A stretch of DNA of 8,789 bases, from NCBI GenBank assembly GCA_025354065.1, contig JANXNM010000314.1, positions 1 through 8,789 on the forward strand, given 5' to 3'. The position numbers and the translations under genes were made by a program. This document shows, one piece after another, positions 1 to 5,393 of this stretch (position 1 is the stretch's first letter; each line of letters opens with the position of its first letter). The notes beneath the pieces were generated by a model. It was given only the letters and a program-made list of their open reading frames with translations. It was not told the DNA's origin and did not search any database. The stretch comes from Synechococcales cyanobacterium 340R_concoct_173_sub. Lineage in GTDB: Bacteria > Cyanobacteriota > Cyanobacteriia > Leptolyngbyales > Leptolyngbyaceae.

Positions 1-126
1 ATGGTCGCCACGGTTAAAAATCCTAGAATTCAAGGGGGATTCGGTCTGGAAAGAGGGTTTAGTTTTTTAGGCTCGATCGGATCGGGTTACACAATCAAAG
101 GCTGATTGATTTCAGTCTTGACATGG
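1..126. other. gvpC downstream region at the window edge
   Basis: No complete gene is visible here. On the minus strand, past the gvpC stop, there is a weak hairpin (CAATCA at 92-97, TGATTG at 103-108, 5-nt loop) without a T-tract, so it is not a convincing terminator. A minus-strand GTG at 9-11 has AGGA about 9 bases upstream and opens Met-Ala-Thr before the sequence ends. It could be the first codons of the next gas vesicle gene, but under four codons are visible. A short plus-strand frame, open from base 1 to about 105, has no recognisable content. Confidence 0.3.
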
Positions 127-1038
127 TTAGGCCCGATAGTAGGCCCGATCGCGTTGAACAACGTCGCCCGATCGGATGAGCTGTTGTAATGCTTGAACCA
201 ATTCACTACGGCTTACCCCTACAGTGGCCTCAAGATCCGATAAACGAACACCTGACAGAGAATTTACGGTTGCCAATAGTTTTTCAGACAGCGTACTGAC
301 AGGAGCGATCGGCTCGGCAATCGGTTCAAGTATTGGTTCTATGAACGTTTTTACAATCGGAGCTTCAGGTGCAACTTGAGGTTTGGCCGAAGCTGTGGCA
401 ACGGATTTCATAACAGATTTCGCTTGGTTTGGGGCCGAAGACTCTTGAATTACGAGTTTGAGAAAGTCTTCAATAGATTCGGAGCCGATTGATTGAATTC
501 CAATCGTTGGACTTGCAATCGTTGGACTGCCGATCGTCACCGTAGATGAGGCATTACCCCAAACATAATCTCGAATCGCTTGAACAGCGGCCTTACGATC
601 AATGGTGTCTAAAGTAAATTGTGCGAACAGTGCTTTAACATCTGCCAATCGTTGACGATGCGTTTCTTTCAACATGGCTGAAATCTCGGCGGACTGGGCC
701 TTACGATCGCAACGGAATTCTTCTAGTAATAAACGTAAATCGGTGGCGGCAAGCAATCGTCGATCCTGTAATTCATAGAGAAATTCTTGCACTTCCTGAC
801 GACGCGCGCTTACTTCGATTTCCCGTGCCGCTTGATCGCATTGGGCTTCGAGTTGACGATCGAGTTCATCGGCTCGGAGTTTTGGCGAGACTTGACTCAG
901 TTCATCTCGCAATTGGATCGCCATTGCTGCATGTTCGGCTTGATGCTGCGATCGGAGTTCTGCAACAGTTCGCGATCGTTCCAAGACTTCCGCTTGACGA
1001 GTTTGTCTGTCCTGTTGCCAAATATCTTTGAGTGCCAT
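127..1038 (-). CDS. gvpC: Gas vesicle protein GvpC-like, with C-terminal winged-helix-like domain
   Basis: GvpC is the outer scaffold protein that coats and stiffens the gas vesicle shell built from GvpA. Residues 1-160 of this 303-residue protein are charged and strongly helical, rich in Gln, Glu, Arg, Leu and Ala. Segments such as QEVQEFLYELQDRRLL and KETHRQRLADVKALFAQF resemble the helical repeats of cyanobacterial GvpC. Residues 161-250 form a low-complexity linker with SPTI and EPI repeats. Residues 249-303 read as helix, helix, recognition-type helix (VSRSELVQALQQLIRSG) and a wing ending in RAYYRA, like a winged-helix fold, which is not part of classical GvpC. The ATG at 1036-1038 was chosen: AAGG lies about 10 bases upstream and MALKDIW begins the helical region. 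The frame stays open to an ATG at 1158, but those 40 residues do not look like GvpC. The gene lies downstream of gvpA on the same strand, 165 bases after its stop codon, which supports the call. Confidence 0.83.
   Translation of the reverse strand: MALKDIWQQDRQTRQAEVLERSRTVAELRSQHQAEHAAMAIQLRDELSQVSPKLRADELDRQLEAQCDQAAREIEVSARRQEVQEFLYELQDRRLLAATDLRLLLEEFRCDRKAQSAEISAMLKETHRQRLADVKALFAQFTLDTIDRKAAVQAIRDYVWGNASSTVTIGSPTIASPTIGIQSIGSESIEDFLKLVIQESSAPNQAKSVMKSVATASAKPQVAPEAPIVKTFIEPILEPIAEPIAPVSTLSEKLLATVNSLSGVRLSDLEATVGVSRSELVQALQQLIRSGDVVQRDRAYYRA
501..530 (-). repeat. 15-bp tandem repeat in the gvpC linker
   Basis: Two adjacent 15-base units start CAATCGTTGGACT and differ only in their last two bases (TG, then GC). 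On the minus strand they encode repeated five-residue units of the form (G/A)SPTI in the linker between the helical scaffold and the C-terminal domain. The unit is a multiple of three, so copy-number change would keep the reading frame. Confidence 0.75.
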
Positions 1039-1118
1039 GATGAATGTGCCTTGCGTGAACGGGGATGGTGGGCTGGATTTTAGATGAGTAGTTGAACGAA
1101 TTGATGTTTGTAGAAATG

Positions 1119-1156
1119 AAAAATGGCCAGGAAGCAACTTGTCCCTGACCATCTTC
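1119..1156 (-). terminator. Intercistronic terminator/attenuator between gvpA and gvpC
   Basis: Read on the minus strand, TGGTCAGG (1151-1144) pairs with CCTGGCCA (1131-1124) around a 12-base loop, with one G-U wobble. An A-T pair extends the core to nine, and further weak pairs run into the flanks. The 3' arm is followed at once by five T (1123-1119). This is an intrinsic-terminator layout about 50 bases after the gvpA stop codon. Partial readthrough would give abundant gvpA transcripts and fewer gvpA-gvpC transcripts, matching the large GvpA excess in gas vesicles. Confidence 0.68.
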
Positions 1157-1203
1157 AATGACAGGTCTTGTAGAAATATGTCCTTTAAAACATGTCCATA
1201 ACA

Positions 1204-1422
1204 TTAAGCCGCAGGAATTGCCGCTTGGGAGGTAAGGCCCACTGCTTCTGCATACTTCAGATAGGTTTCAACCGATGCGATGACCACACGAGCTTCAATA
1301 GTCAACAATTCGATTCCGACCAACGAAACGCGAACCCAAGCATCAATCACAATGCCCTTGTCCAAAATCCGATCGACCACTTCTGCCAAACTCGAAGAAG
1401 AGTTCACTTTTTCAACAGCCAT
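1204..1422 (-). CDS. gvpA: Major gas vesicle structural protein GvpA
   Basis: GvpA is the small hydrophobic protein that polymerises into the ribs of the gas vesicle wall, giving cells buoyancy. This 72-residue protein starts [20 protein letters not shown], followed by [40 protein letters not shown] and a short Ala-rich tail. This is the canonical helix-strand-strand-helix GvpA pattern and the usual family length (about 70). The start is well supported: GGAGA lies 6 bases upstream of the ATG on the minus strand. It is the first gas vesicle gene here, preceded by a divergent intergenic region and followed by a hairpin terminator and gvpC. Only one gvpA copy is in the window; tandem copies elsewhere cannot be excluded. 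Confidence 0.98.
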   Translation of the reverse strand: MAVEKVNSSSSLAEVVDRILDKGIVIDAWVRVSLVGIELLTIEARVVIASVETYLKYAEAVGLTSQAAIPAA

Positions 1423-1542
1423 GATAATTCTCCGCAGGTTTAATTAAATACAACTTCAACATGTAGCAAGACGCAGCATGAAGCGCTTTTAATGATGCAC
1501 AAGGCACTGTTTAAGACGGTTATGATGTCGTTATTTACAAGG

Positions 1543-1574
1543 TTCACTTAGGTGAAGGAAAACGCACTAAGTGA
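1543..1574. repeat. Interleaved inverted repeats, possible operator
   Basis: TTCACTTAGGTGAA (1543-1556) is a near-perfect 14-base palindrome. Its TCACTTAG half (1544-1551) is also the exact reverse complement of CTAAGTGA (1567-1574), giving an 8-bp inverted repeat with a 15-base spacer. CACTAAGTG (1565-1573) is itself a 9-base palindrome. The CACTTAG/CTAAGTG motif therefore occurs in a clustered arrangement about 120-150 bases upstream of gvpA and 190-220 upstream of the divergent gene. This is typical of a dimeric regulator site, but no regulator can be named. Confidence 0.4.
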
Positions 1575-1618
1575 TTTTACTTAACTTTAGAGTTGTCTCT
1601 TATTTACAGACAATTGCA

Positions 1619-1648
1619 TTTCATTTCGGCTTCATTTCGGCTTCAAGG
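1619..1648 (+). promoter_or_regulatory. 11-bp-phased direct repeat resembling a Pho box
   Basis: Three 8-base units lie exactly 11 bases apart: TTTCATTT (1619-1626), CTTCATTT (1630-1637) and CTTCAAGG (1641-1648), each pair separated by CGG. Cyanobacterial Pho boxes bound by PhoB/SphR are three 8-base repeats with 3-base spacers, consensus PyTTAAPyPyT. The first two units match that pattern at seven of eight positions; the third is poor. A single exact match, CTTAACTT, lies at 1580-1587 but is not in phase. The site is upstream of a gene encoding a phosphate-binding-type domain. It ends about 40 bases before the presumed -35 region, farther than the usual position. Confidence 0.38.
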
Positions 1649-1714
1649 CGATCGTTCATCAGGCCGTTATCCTGTCTAAAGCCTTTAGGAACAGTTGTAT
1701 TTCAAGAACACCTG

Positions 1715-1720
1715 TATAAT
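1715..1720 (+). promoter_or_regulatory. Candidate -10 element for the PstS-like/DUF4912 gene
   Basis: A perfect TATAAT lies 41 bases before the chosen ATG, predicting a transcription start near 1727 and a leader of about 35 bases. The hexamer 17 bases upstream is CAGTTG, a poor -35, and TTGTAT lies only 14 bases upstream. A good -10 with a weak -35 suggests an activator-dependent promoter. Confidence 0.45.
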
Positions 1721-1729
1721 CATGGCAAT

Positions 1730-1743
1730 CTTTTTATAAAAAG
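1730..1743. repeat. AT-rich perfect palindrome in the leader
   Basis: CTTTTTATAAAAAG is a perfect 14-base palindrome ending 18 bases before the ATG at 1762. It could form a weak hairpin near the 5' end of the mRNA or be a protein site; no specific role is supported. Confidence 0.35.
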
Positions 1744-1761
1744 TTGGGTTTGAGATTCGGG

Positions 1762-4700
1762 ATGGCATATCAAAAATCGTTCGGATTGGGTCAAAGCAAG
1801 ACAGCATGTTCCTTACGTGCTTCACAAGCTCTCGCTCAGGGAGTGTGGACGGTTTTATTAAGTTCGGTGACGTGTGCCACAGTTTTAGGTATGCCCTCGA
1901 TATTGGGTTCAATGAATGTTCGTGATATTGCCATAGCCCAAAATGCAACCTTGCCTGTTTTGCCATCCGCCTTACCCCAGGGAGCGAGTCTGACGATCGA
2001 AGGGTCTGGAAGTTTGGCGGCAGTTAACCAAGCATTGAAAGAGAAATTTGAAGCCAAGTATCAGAAGACCCCCGTCACACTTGGGAGTAACGGGACGGCG
2101 GCGGGTTTACAGGCGTTGGCCAATGGAAAGGCGGATTTAGGGGCGATTGGACGATCGTTAACGCTTGATGAAAAGGCACAAGGATTCATTACAATTCCAA
2201 TTAAACGCGAAAAGATTGCCATGTTGGTCAGCGAGGAGAATCCCTTTCGCGGCAGTTTGAGCATTGAACAGTTTGCCAAGATTTTTCGAGGGGAAATCAC
2301 AAATTGGTCTGAAGTAGGTGGGCCAGATAAAGCCATTCGAGTTGTAGACCAGCCAGAGGTTAGCGACACACGTAATGCATTCCCGAATTATCCAATTTTT
2401 AAAACAGCGCCGTTTCAAGTTGTTGCGAGTGCGGTGCAAGTTGGGTCGGAAGCACCCGATACGATCGCGTCCCAGCTTGGGGTTGATGGATTGGGGTATT
2501 TGACAGCGGATGGCGTGAAAAATCTCAAGGGAGTCCGTACCTTAGATATGCACAAAACTCAACCGAGCGATCCCCGCTATCCATTCTCCCAACCTATTGC
2601 CTACGTCTACAAAAAAGGTGGTTTGTCACCTGCTGCTCAAGCTTTCCTCGGATATATGGAGACAGACGAGGCAAAACTTGCCATTAAATCTGTTAGTTCG
2701 CCTAGTGCGGTAATGGAGAATTCGGCGGCTTTGATTGCAACGGCGATCGGTGCAGCAGGGTCCGCAGCGGTTCCAACAGCAACAGCAACTTCTGCTACCC
2801 CTCCAACAACTTATGTTAGTCCATCTCCAGCGTCGGCTAGTCCGGCTCTAGCCATGGCTAACAAAGGTGATTCTTCAGATGGGGGATTAGCTTGGTTACC
2901 CTGGATTCTCGGATTAGGGCTAATCGGCTTAGCTTTATGGTTATTGAAAGATAGGGGAGATAATGCGGCTAGTTCGACCGTGGAACCGATCGTCGATCCT
3001 ACTCCACCCGTTCCAGAATCGTTAGATCCAGTTGTGCCCGTTACAGATTCAACATCAGTTACAGACTCGACAACGATCGTCTCTATTAATCCTGTTGATC
3101 CTGTTGATCCAAATATTTCGACAGCCGTTCCAACAGATGGAGCCGAAGGTCTGGCCGCAGTGGCAGGTACTGCGATCGCCGTTGATACAGTTGTTGATAC
3201 AGTTGTTGATACATCTGGGGCGCTCCTAATTGATGAAAATCCCCGTTCCTCAGAGAGGACAATCTCTGCTAATCCGGTGGGTGATAATTCAATTGTTGCC
3301 GTTGATCACGATGTTGATACCCATGGCTCGGGAACAGTACAGATCAACCCTCGTGATAGTGAAGGCAATTCGGGTGGATTGAAATTTCCAACGATCGAAC
3401 CCTCAATCAATCCAGAAGATGTCGCGATCGCAGGAGCCGCAGGACTGGTGGGTATTGCCGTCGCAGGACTAGCAGGCCAAGAAAAAGCATCTGACGAATC
3501 TGCTGCCAATACCGATTTAGCACCTTCGATCGTCCCGGCGCTTATGCTTCCCCATGAACCGATTACTCAGTTGCCACCAGAAACTTATGCGCCCTTAGAT
3601 TCTACGTCCCCCACAACGAACCTGAGCGAGATCGAACCGACGATCGTTCAGAATAATCCCCTACCGAGTCAATCGGATCCTAATGGATTACCTATTAGCG
3701 CCGGAATCGCAGCCGGAATCGCAGCCGGGATTGGTGCGGCAGTTCTCGGGAAGAACACAGCTAGTTTGACTCCAGACCAGTTGGCTAATGTAGATCAGGA
3801 TCTTCCTGATTTGGCTAGTGGCTACGGCGAAAGTCGAATTGTCCTGATGCCCCGCGATCCCCAATGGGCGTACACCTACTGGGACATTCCCGATGAACAT
3901 CGCCAATCGGTGCGTTATCTGGGTGGCCAGCAGCTTGCCCTTCGGCTGTACGACGCAACCGACTTAGACATTAACAAGAACAAGCCCCACAGCGTTCAGC
4001 AGTATGCCTGTGATGAATTGGTAAGAGATTGGTACTTGCCGATTCCAGTCAGCGATCGAGACTATATTGCAGAAATTGGGTATGTAACAGGTTCGGGGGA
4101 ATGGCTCCTCTTGGCCCGATCGAACCGGATTTCGATTCCCCCGGTCTACCCAACCGATTGGATGGACGATCAATCTATTACCGTGGATTGGGAGGAACCC
4201 ATACAAGGCAAGACCTTCCTTAAAATTGTTCCTCCTGGAAGAGCCGAACCTCAAACCAACGATGCATTCCATGACCAAATCTTTAACCTAGCCTACGGAA
4301 TGGATCAGGAATCGTGGATTGCAGGATCGCCCTTTGGATCCATGCACCAAATCCCATCGGAGTCATTAAGTTCCTTTGTCTTCCCGGCAAGTGCGGGGCT
4401 TTGGGCAAATGAATTCCCCTTAGGATTAACCTCATCAGGGATTAGTATGTCGGGCATTGGTATGTCGGGCATTGGTATGGGTATATCGATACCGCCCGAT
4501 CGATCGCGGAAATTCTGGCTGGTGGCGGATGCGGAACTCATTGTCTACGGCGCAACCGAACCCGATGCCCATCTCACCATAGGCGGTGTCCCAGTGCAAC
4601 TCACACCGGAGGGAACCTTTAGAATTCAACTGTCGTTCCAAGATGGCAATTTAGATTTCCCCATTATGGCAATCGCAAAAGATGGTCAACAAATGCGACA

Positions 4701-4779
4701 AATCCGTATGACTTTCGATCGGAATACCCCATTACGTAAAACAAATAGTAAAGAGGATGCTACGGACGAGAATTATTAA
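1762..4779 (+). CDS. PstS-like periplasmic binding domain fused through one membrane helix to DUF4912
   Basis: The protein has about 1005 residues from the ATG at 1762; a TTG at 1744 would add six. The start has only a weak GAGA upstream. Residues 27-44 are hydrophobic after a Lys/Arg-containing N-terminus, and AIAQ-N near 60 could be a cleavage site, so it is probably exported. Residues 74-312 resemble phosphate ABC transporter binding proteins (PBP_like_2): TIEGSGS, LGSNGTAAGLQALANGKADLGAIGRS, FRGEITNWSEVGG. A Ser/Thr/Pro/Ala stretch precedes a membrane helix at 377-395 (WLPWILGLGLIGLALWLL), followed by KDR, so the rest is probably cytoplasmic. The linker (396-690) has short repeats and two Ala/Gly-rich hydrophobic segments (553-572, 645-663). 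DUF4912 occupies about 691-825 (RIVLMPRDPQWAYTYWDIP, LALRLYD, DWYLPI). A beta-rich tail (917-987) of the kind found with DUF4912 ends the protein. No pstC/A/B lies nearby, so a sensor or adaptor role is an inference, not shown. Confidence 0.85.
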   Translation: MAYQKSFGLGQSKTACSLRASQALAQGVWTVLLSSVTCATVLGMPSILGSMNVRDIAIAQNATLPVLPSALPQGASLTIEGSGSLAAVNQALKEKFEAKYQKTPVTLGSNGTAAGLQALANGKADLGAIGRSLTLDEKAQGFITIPIKREKIAMLVSEENPFRGSLSIEQFAKIFRGEITNWSEVGGPDKAIRVVDQPEVSDTRNAFPNYPIFKTAPFQVVASAVQVGSEAPDTIASQLGVDGLGYLTADGVKNLKGVRTLDMHKTQPSDPRYPFSQPIAYVYKKGGLSPAAQAFLGYMETDEAKLAIKSVSSPSAVMENSAALIATAIGAAGSAAVPTATATSATPPTTYVSPSPASASPALAMANKGDSSDGGLAWLPWILGLGLIGLALWLLKDRGDNAASSTVEPIVDPTPPVPESLDPVVPVTDSTSVTDSTTIVSINPVDPVDPNISTAVPTDGAEGLAAVAGTAIAVDTVVDTVVDTSGALLIDENPRSSERTISANPVGDNSIVAVDHDVDTHGSGTVQINPRDSEGNSGGLKFPTIEPSINPEDVAIAGAAGLVGIAVAGLAGQEKASDESAANTDLAPSIVPALMLPHEPITQLPPETYAPLDSTSPTTNLSEIEPTIVQNNPLPSQSDPNGLPISAGIAAGIAAGIGAAVLGKNTASLTPDQLANVDQDLPDLASGYGESRIVLMPRDPQWAYTYWDIPDEHRQSVRYLGGQQLALRLYDATDLDINKNKPHSVQQYACDELVRDWYLPIPVSDRDYIAEIGYVTGSGEWLLLARSNRISIPPVYPTDWMDDQSITVDWEEPIQGKTFLKIVPPGRAEPQTNDAFHDQIFNLAYGMDQESWIAGSPFGSMHQIPSESLSSFVFPASAGLWANEFPLGLTSSGISMSGIGMSGIGMGISIPPDRSRKFWLVADAELIVYGATEPDAHLTIGGVPVQLTPEGTFRIQLSFQDGNLDFPIMAIAKDGQQMRQIRMTFDRNTPLRKTNSKEDATDENY
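3040..3108 (+). repeat. In-frame short tandem repeats in the linker (18-bp and 9-bp units)
   Basis: Two diverged 18-base units beginning GTTACAGA (3040-3057, 3058-3075) encode VTDSTS and VTDSTT. They are followed by two exact CCTGTTGAT units (3091-3099, 3100-3108) encoding PVD. They lie just after the membrane helix in the acidic Pro/Val/Asp-rich linker. Confidence 0.65.
3181..3216 (+). repeat. 12-bp tandem repeat, three copies
   Basis: GTTGATACAGTT occurs twice exactly, followed by GTTGATACATCT, encoding VDTV-VDTV-VDTS in the linker. The unit length keeps the reading frame, so replication slippage could lengthen or shorten the spacer without breaking the protein. Confidence 0.8.
3700..3735 (+). 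repeat. 12-bp tandem repeat encoding AGIA
   Basis: GCCGGAATCGCA occurs twice exactly, followed by the degenerate GCCGGGATTGGT. It encodes AGIA-AGIA-AGIG, a Gly/Ala/Ile hydrophobic segment just before DUF4912. This could be a packing helix or a peripheral membrane-contact segment. Confidence 0.75.
4447..4476 (+). repeat. 15-bp perfect tandem repeat encoding MSGIG
   Basis: ATGTCGGGCATTGGT occurs twice exactly and is followed by a partial ATGGGT. It encodes MSGIG-MSGIG-MG, a flexible Gly/Met-rich spacer between DUF4912 and the beta-rich C-terminal tail. The exact identity of the copies suggests recent duplication. Confidence 0.8.
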
Positions 4780-4795
4780 TTCATTTGAATGGTTG

Positions 4796-4857
4796 ATCGG
4801 CTTGGATAGATTATAAATTTAAGCCGATGGATTCGCTTTATAAAGTGAGTGAATCCA
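4796..4857 (+). other. Two consecutive hairpins after the DUF4912 gene
   Basis: ATCGGCTT (4796-4803) pairs with AAGCCGAT (4821-4828), extendable to 12 pairs including wobbles. TGGATTC (4828-4834) then pairs with GAATCCA (4851-4857), extendable to about 11 pairs with wobbles. The hairpins abut and share base 4828. Neither is followed by a T-tract, so they are not canonical intrinsic terminators. They may protect the 3' end of the upstream mRNA or partly limit readthrough into the next gene, which begins 57 bases on. Confidence 0.45.
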
Positions 4858-4914
4858 AAGCCAAAACATAGGACACAATAAAAGAGCCTTATCTGTTTAC
4901 TTTCCCATAATTTT

Positions 4915-5265
4915 ATGAGTCTTCCTCCAGCCGATGATATATTTTCCAAGGGATTTAAAGCTGGAATTCAAGTTTGGCTAGTTTTTCTACTAGCGTTTTA
5001 TATTCTGAGGTATCCTGCGCCTTTGAGCATTATGCTGGGGGCGATAGCTGGAGTTTCGGCTGGATTTATTGTCGGTTGGTGGGCCGCAAAACCCAATGCT
5101 GTAGTCGAGGAAATAATTGAAGAAGATAGCCTTGAAGAAGTGGCCCAAACCAGACTTCGTAAGCGGCGTACCTATGCACGGATGCGTAATTCTCGCAATA
5201 AGCCTGAGGCAAAATGGGACTGGGATATGGTGAGAGATAATCTAGCTTTTTGGCGACGATCGTAA
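4915..5265 (+). CDS. Small two-helix membrane protein of unknown function
   Basis: I do not recognise the family. The 116-residue protein has a short polar N-terminus (MSLPPADDIFSKGFKAG) and two likely membrane helices at about 16-32 and 37-57 (the second Gly/Ala-rich, ending VGWWAAK). An acidic patch follows at 64-75 (VEEIIEEDSLEE). Then come a strongly basic stretch at 80-100 (RLRKRRTYARMRNSRNK) and a Trp-containing end (KWDWDMVRDNLAFWRRS). The acidic-then-basic tail is probably cytoplasmic. No strong ribosome binding site precedes the ATG. It lies on the same strand as the DUF4912 gene 135 bases downstream, and ends just before a bidirectional terminator facing recA. Open length, ATG start and coherent hydrophobicity support a real gene. 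Confidence 0.72.
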   Translation: MSLPPADDIFSKGFKAGIQVWLVFLLAFYILRYPAPLSIMLGAIAGVSAGFIVGWWAAKPNAVVEEIIEEDSLEEVAQTRLRKRRTYARMRNSRNKPEAKWDWDMVRDNLAFWRRS

Positions 5266-5292
5266 TTTATTGGCCCAATTCAATTCATACTA

Positions 5293-5334
5293 AAAAACGG
5301 GAGAGCCGCTTCATTGAGTAGCTTTCCCGTTTTT
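5293..5334. terminator. Bidirectional intrinsic terminator between the 116-aa gene and recA
   Basis: AAAAACGGGA (5293-5302) pairs exactly with TCCCGTTTTT (5325-5334). Four further pairs, one a G-U, extend the stem to about 14 bp around a 14-base loop. The A-run on one side and T-run on the other make it a terminator in both directions, as expected between two convergent genes (stop codons at 5265 and 5394). Confidence 0.88.
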
Positions 5335-5393
5335 ATTAAGTGATAGGTCTATGACGGAATGAATTAGCCCGATTGTCCACTCAAGACTAAGCT

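Larger units (their letters stand above)
1423..1761. other. Divergent intergenic region between gvpA and the PstS-like/DUF4912 gene
   Basis: This 339-base stretch has no credible gene. The short frames in it have non-ATG starts and no recognisable product. It holds an interleaved inverted-repeat cluster (1543-1574), an 11-base-phased direct repeat (1619-1648), a perfect TATAAT (1715-1720) and an AT palindrome (1730-1743), listed separately. I could not identify a convincing -35/-10 pair for gvpA on the minus strand. The distance allows a long gvpA leader. Confidence 0.6.

Noticed and set aside
787..1083. Plus-strand open frames of 98 and 68 codons opposite gvpC
   Set aside because: They are antisense to a well-supported gvpC gene, start at non-ATG codons or lack a ribosome site, and encode no recognisable protein.
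1039..1158. N-terminal extension of GvpC to the upstream ATG at 1158
   Set aside because: The 40 extra residues are unlike GvpC and run through the terminator hairpin; the ATG at 1038 begins the helical region and has AAGG at a workable distance.
1571..1753. Plus-strand 60-codon frame in the gvpA upstream region
   Set aside because: It starts at a TTG without a ribosome site, runs through the repeats and the TATAAT, and overlaps the start of the real downstream gene.
1685..1966. Minus-strand 93-codon frame across the start of the PstS-like gene
   Set aside because: It is antisense to the signal-peptide region of a clearly coding gene and has no recognisable content.
3181..3216. Possible CRISPR-like array
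   Set aside because: The repeats are short, contiguous, in frame and without spacers, so they are coding minisatellites.
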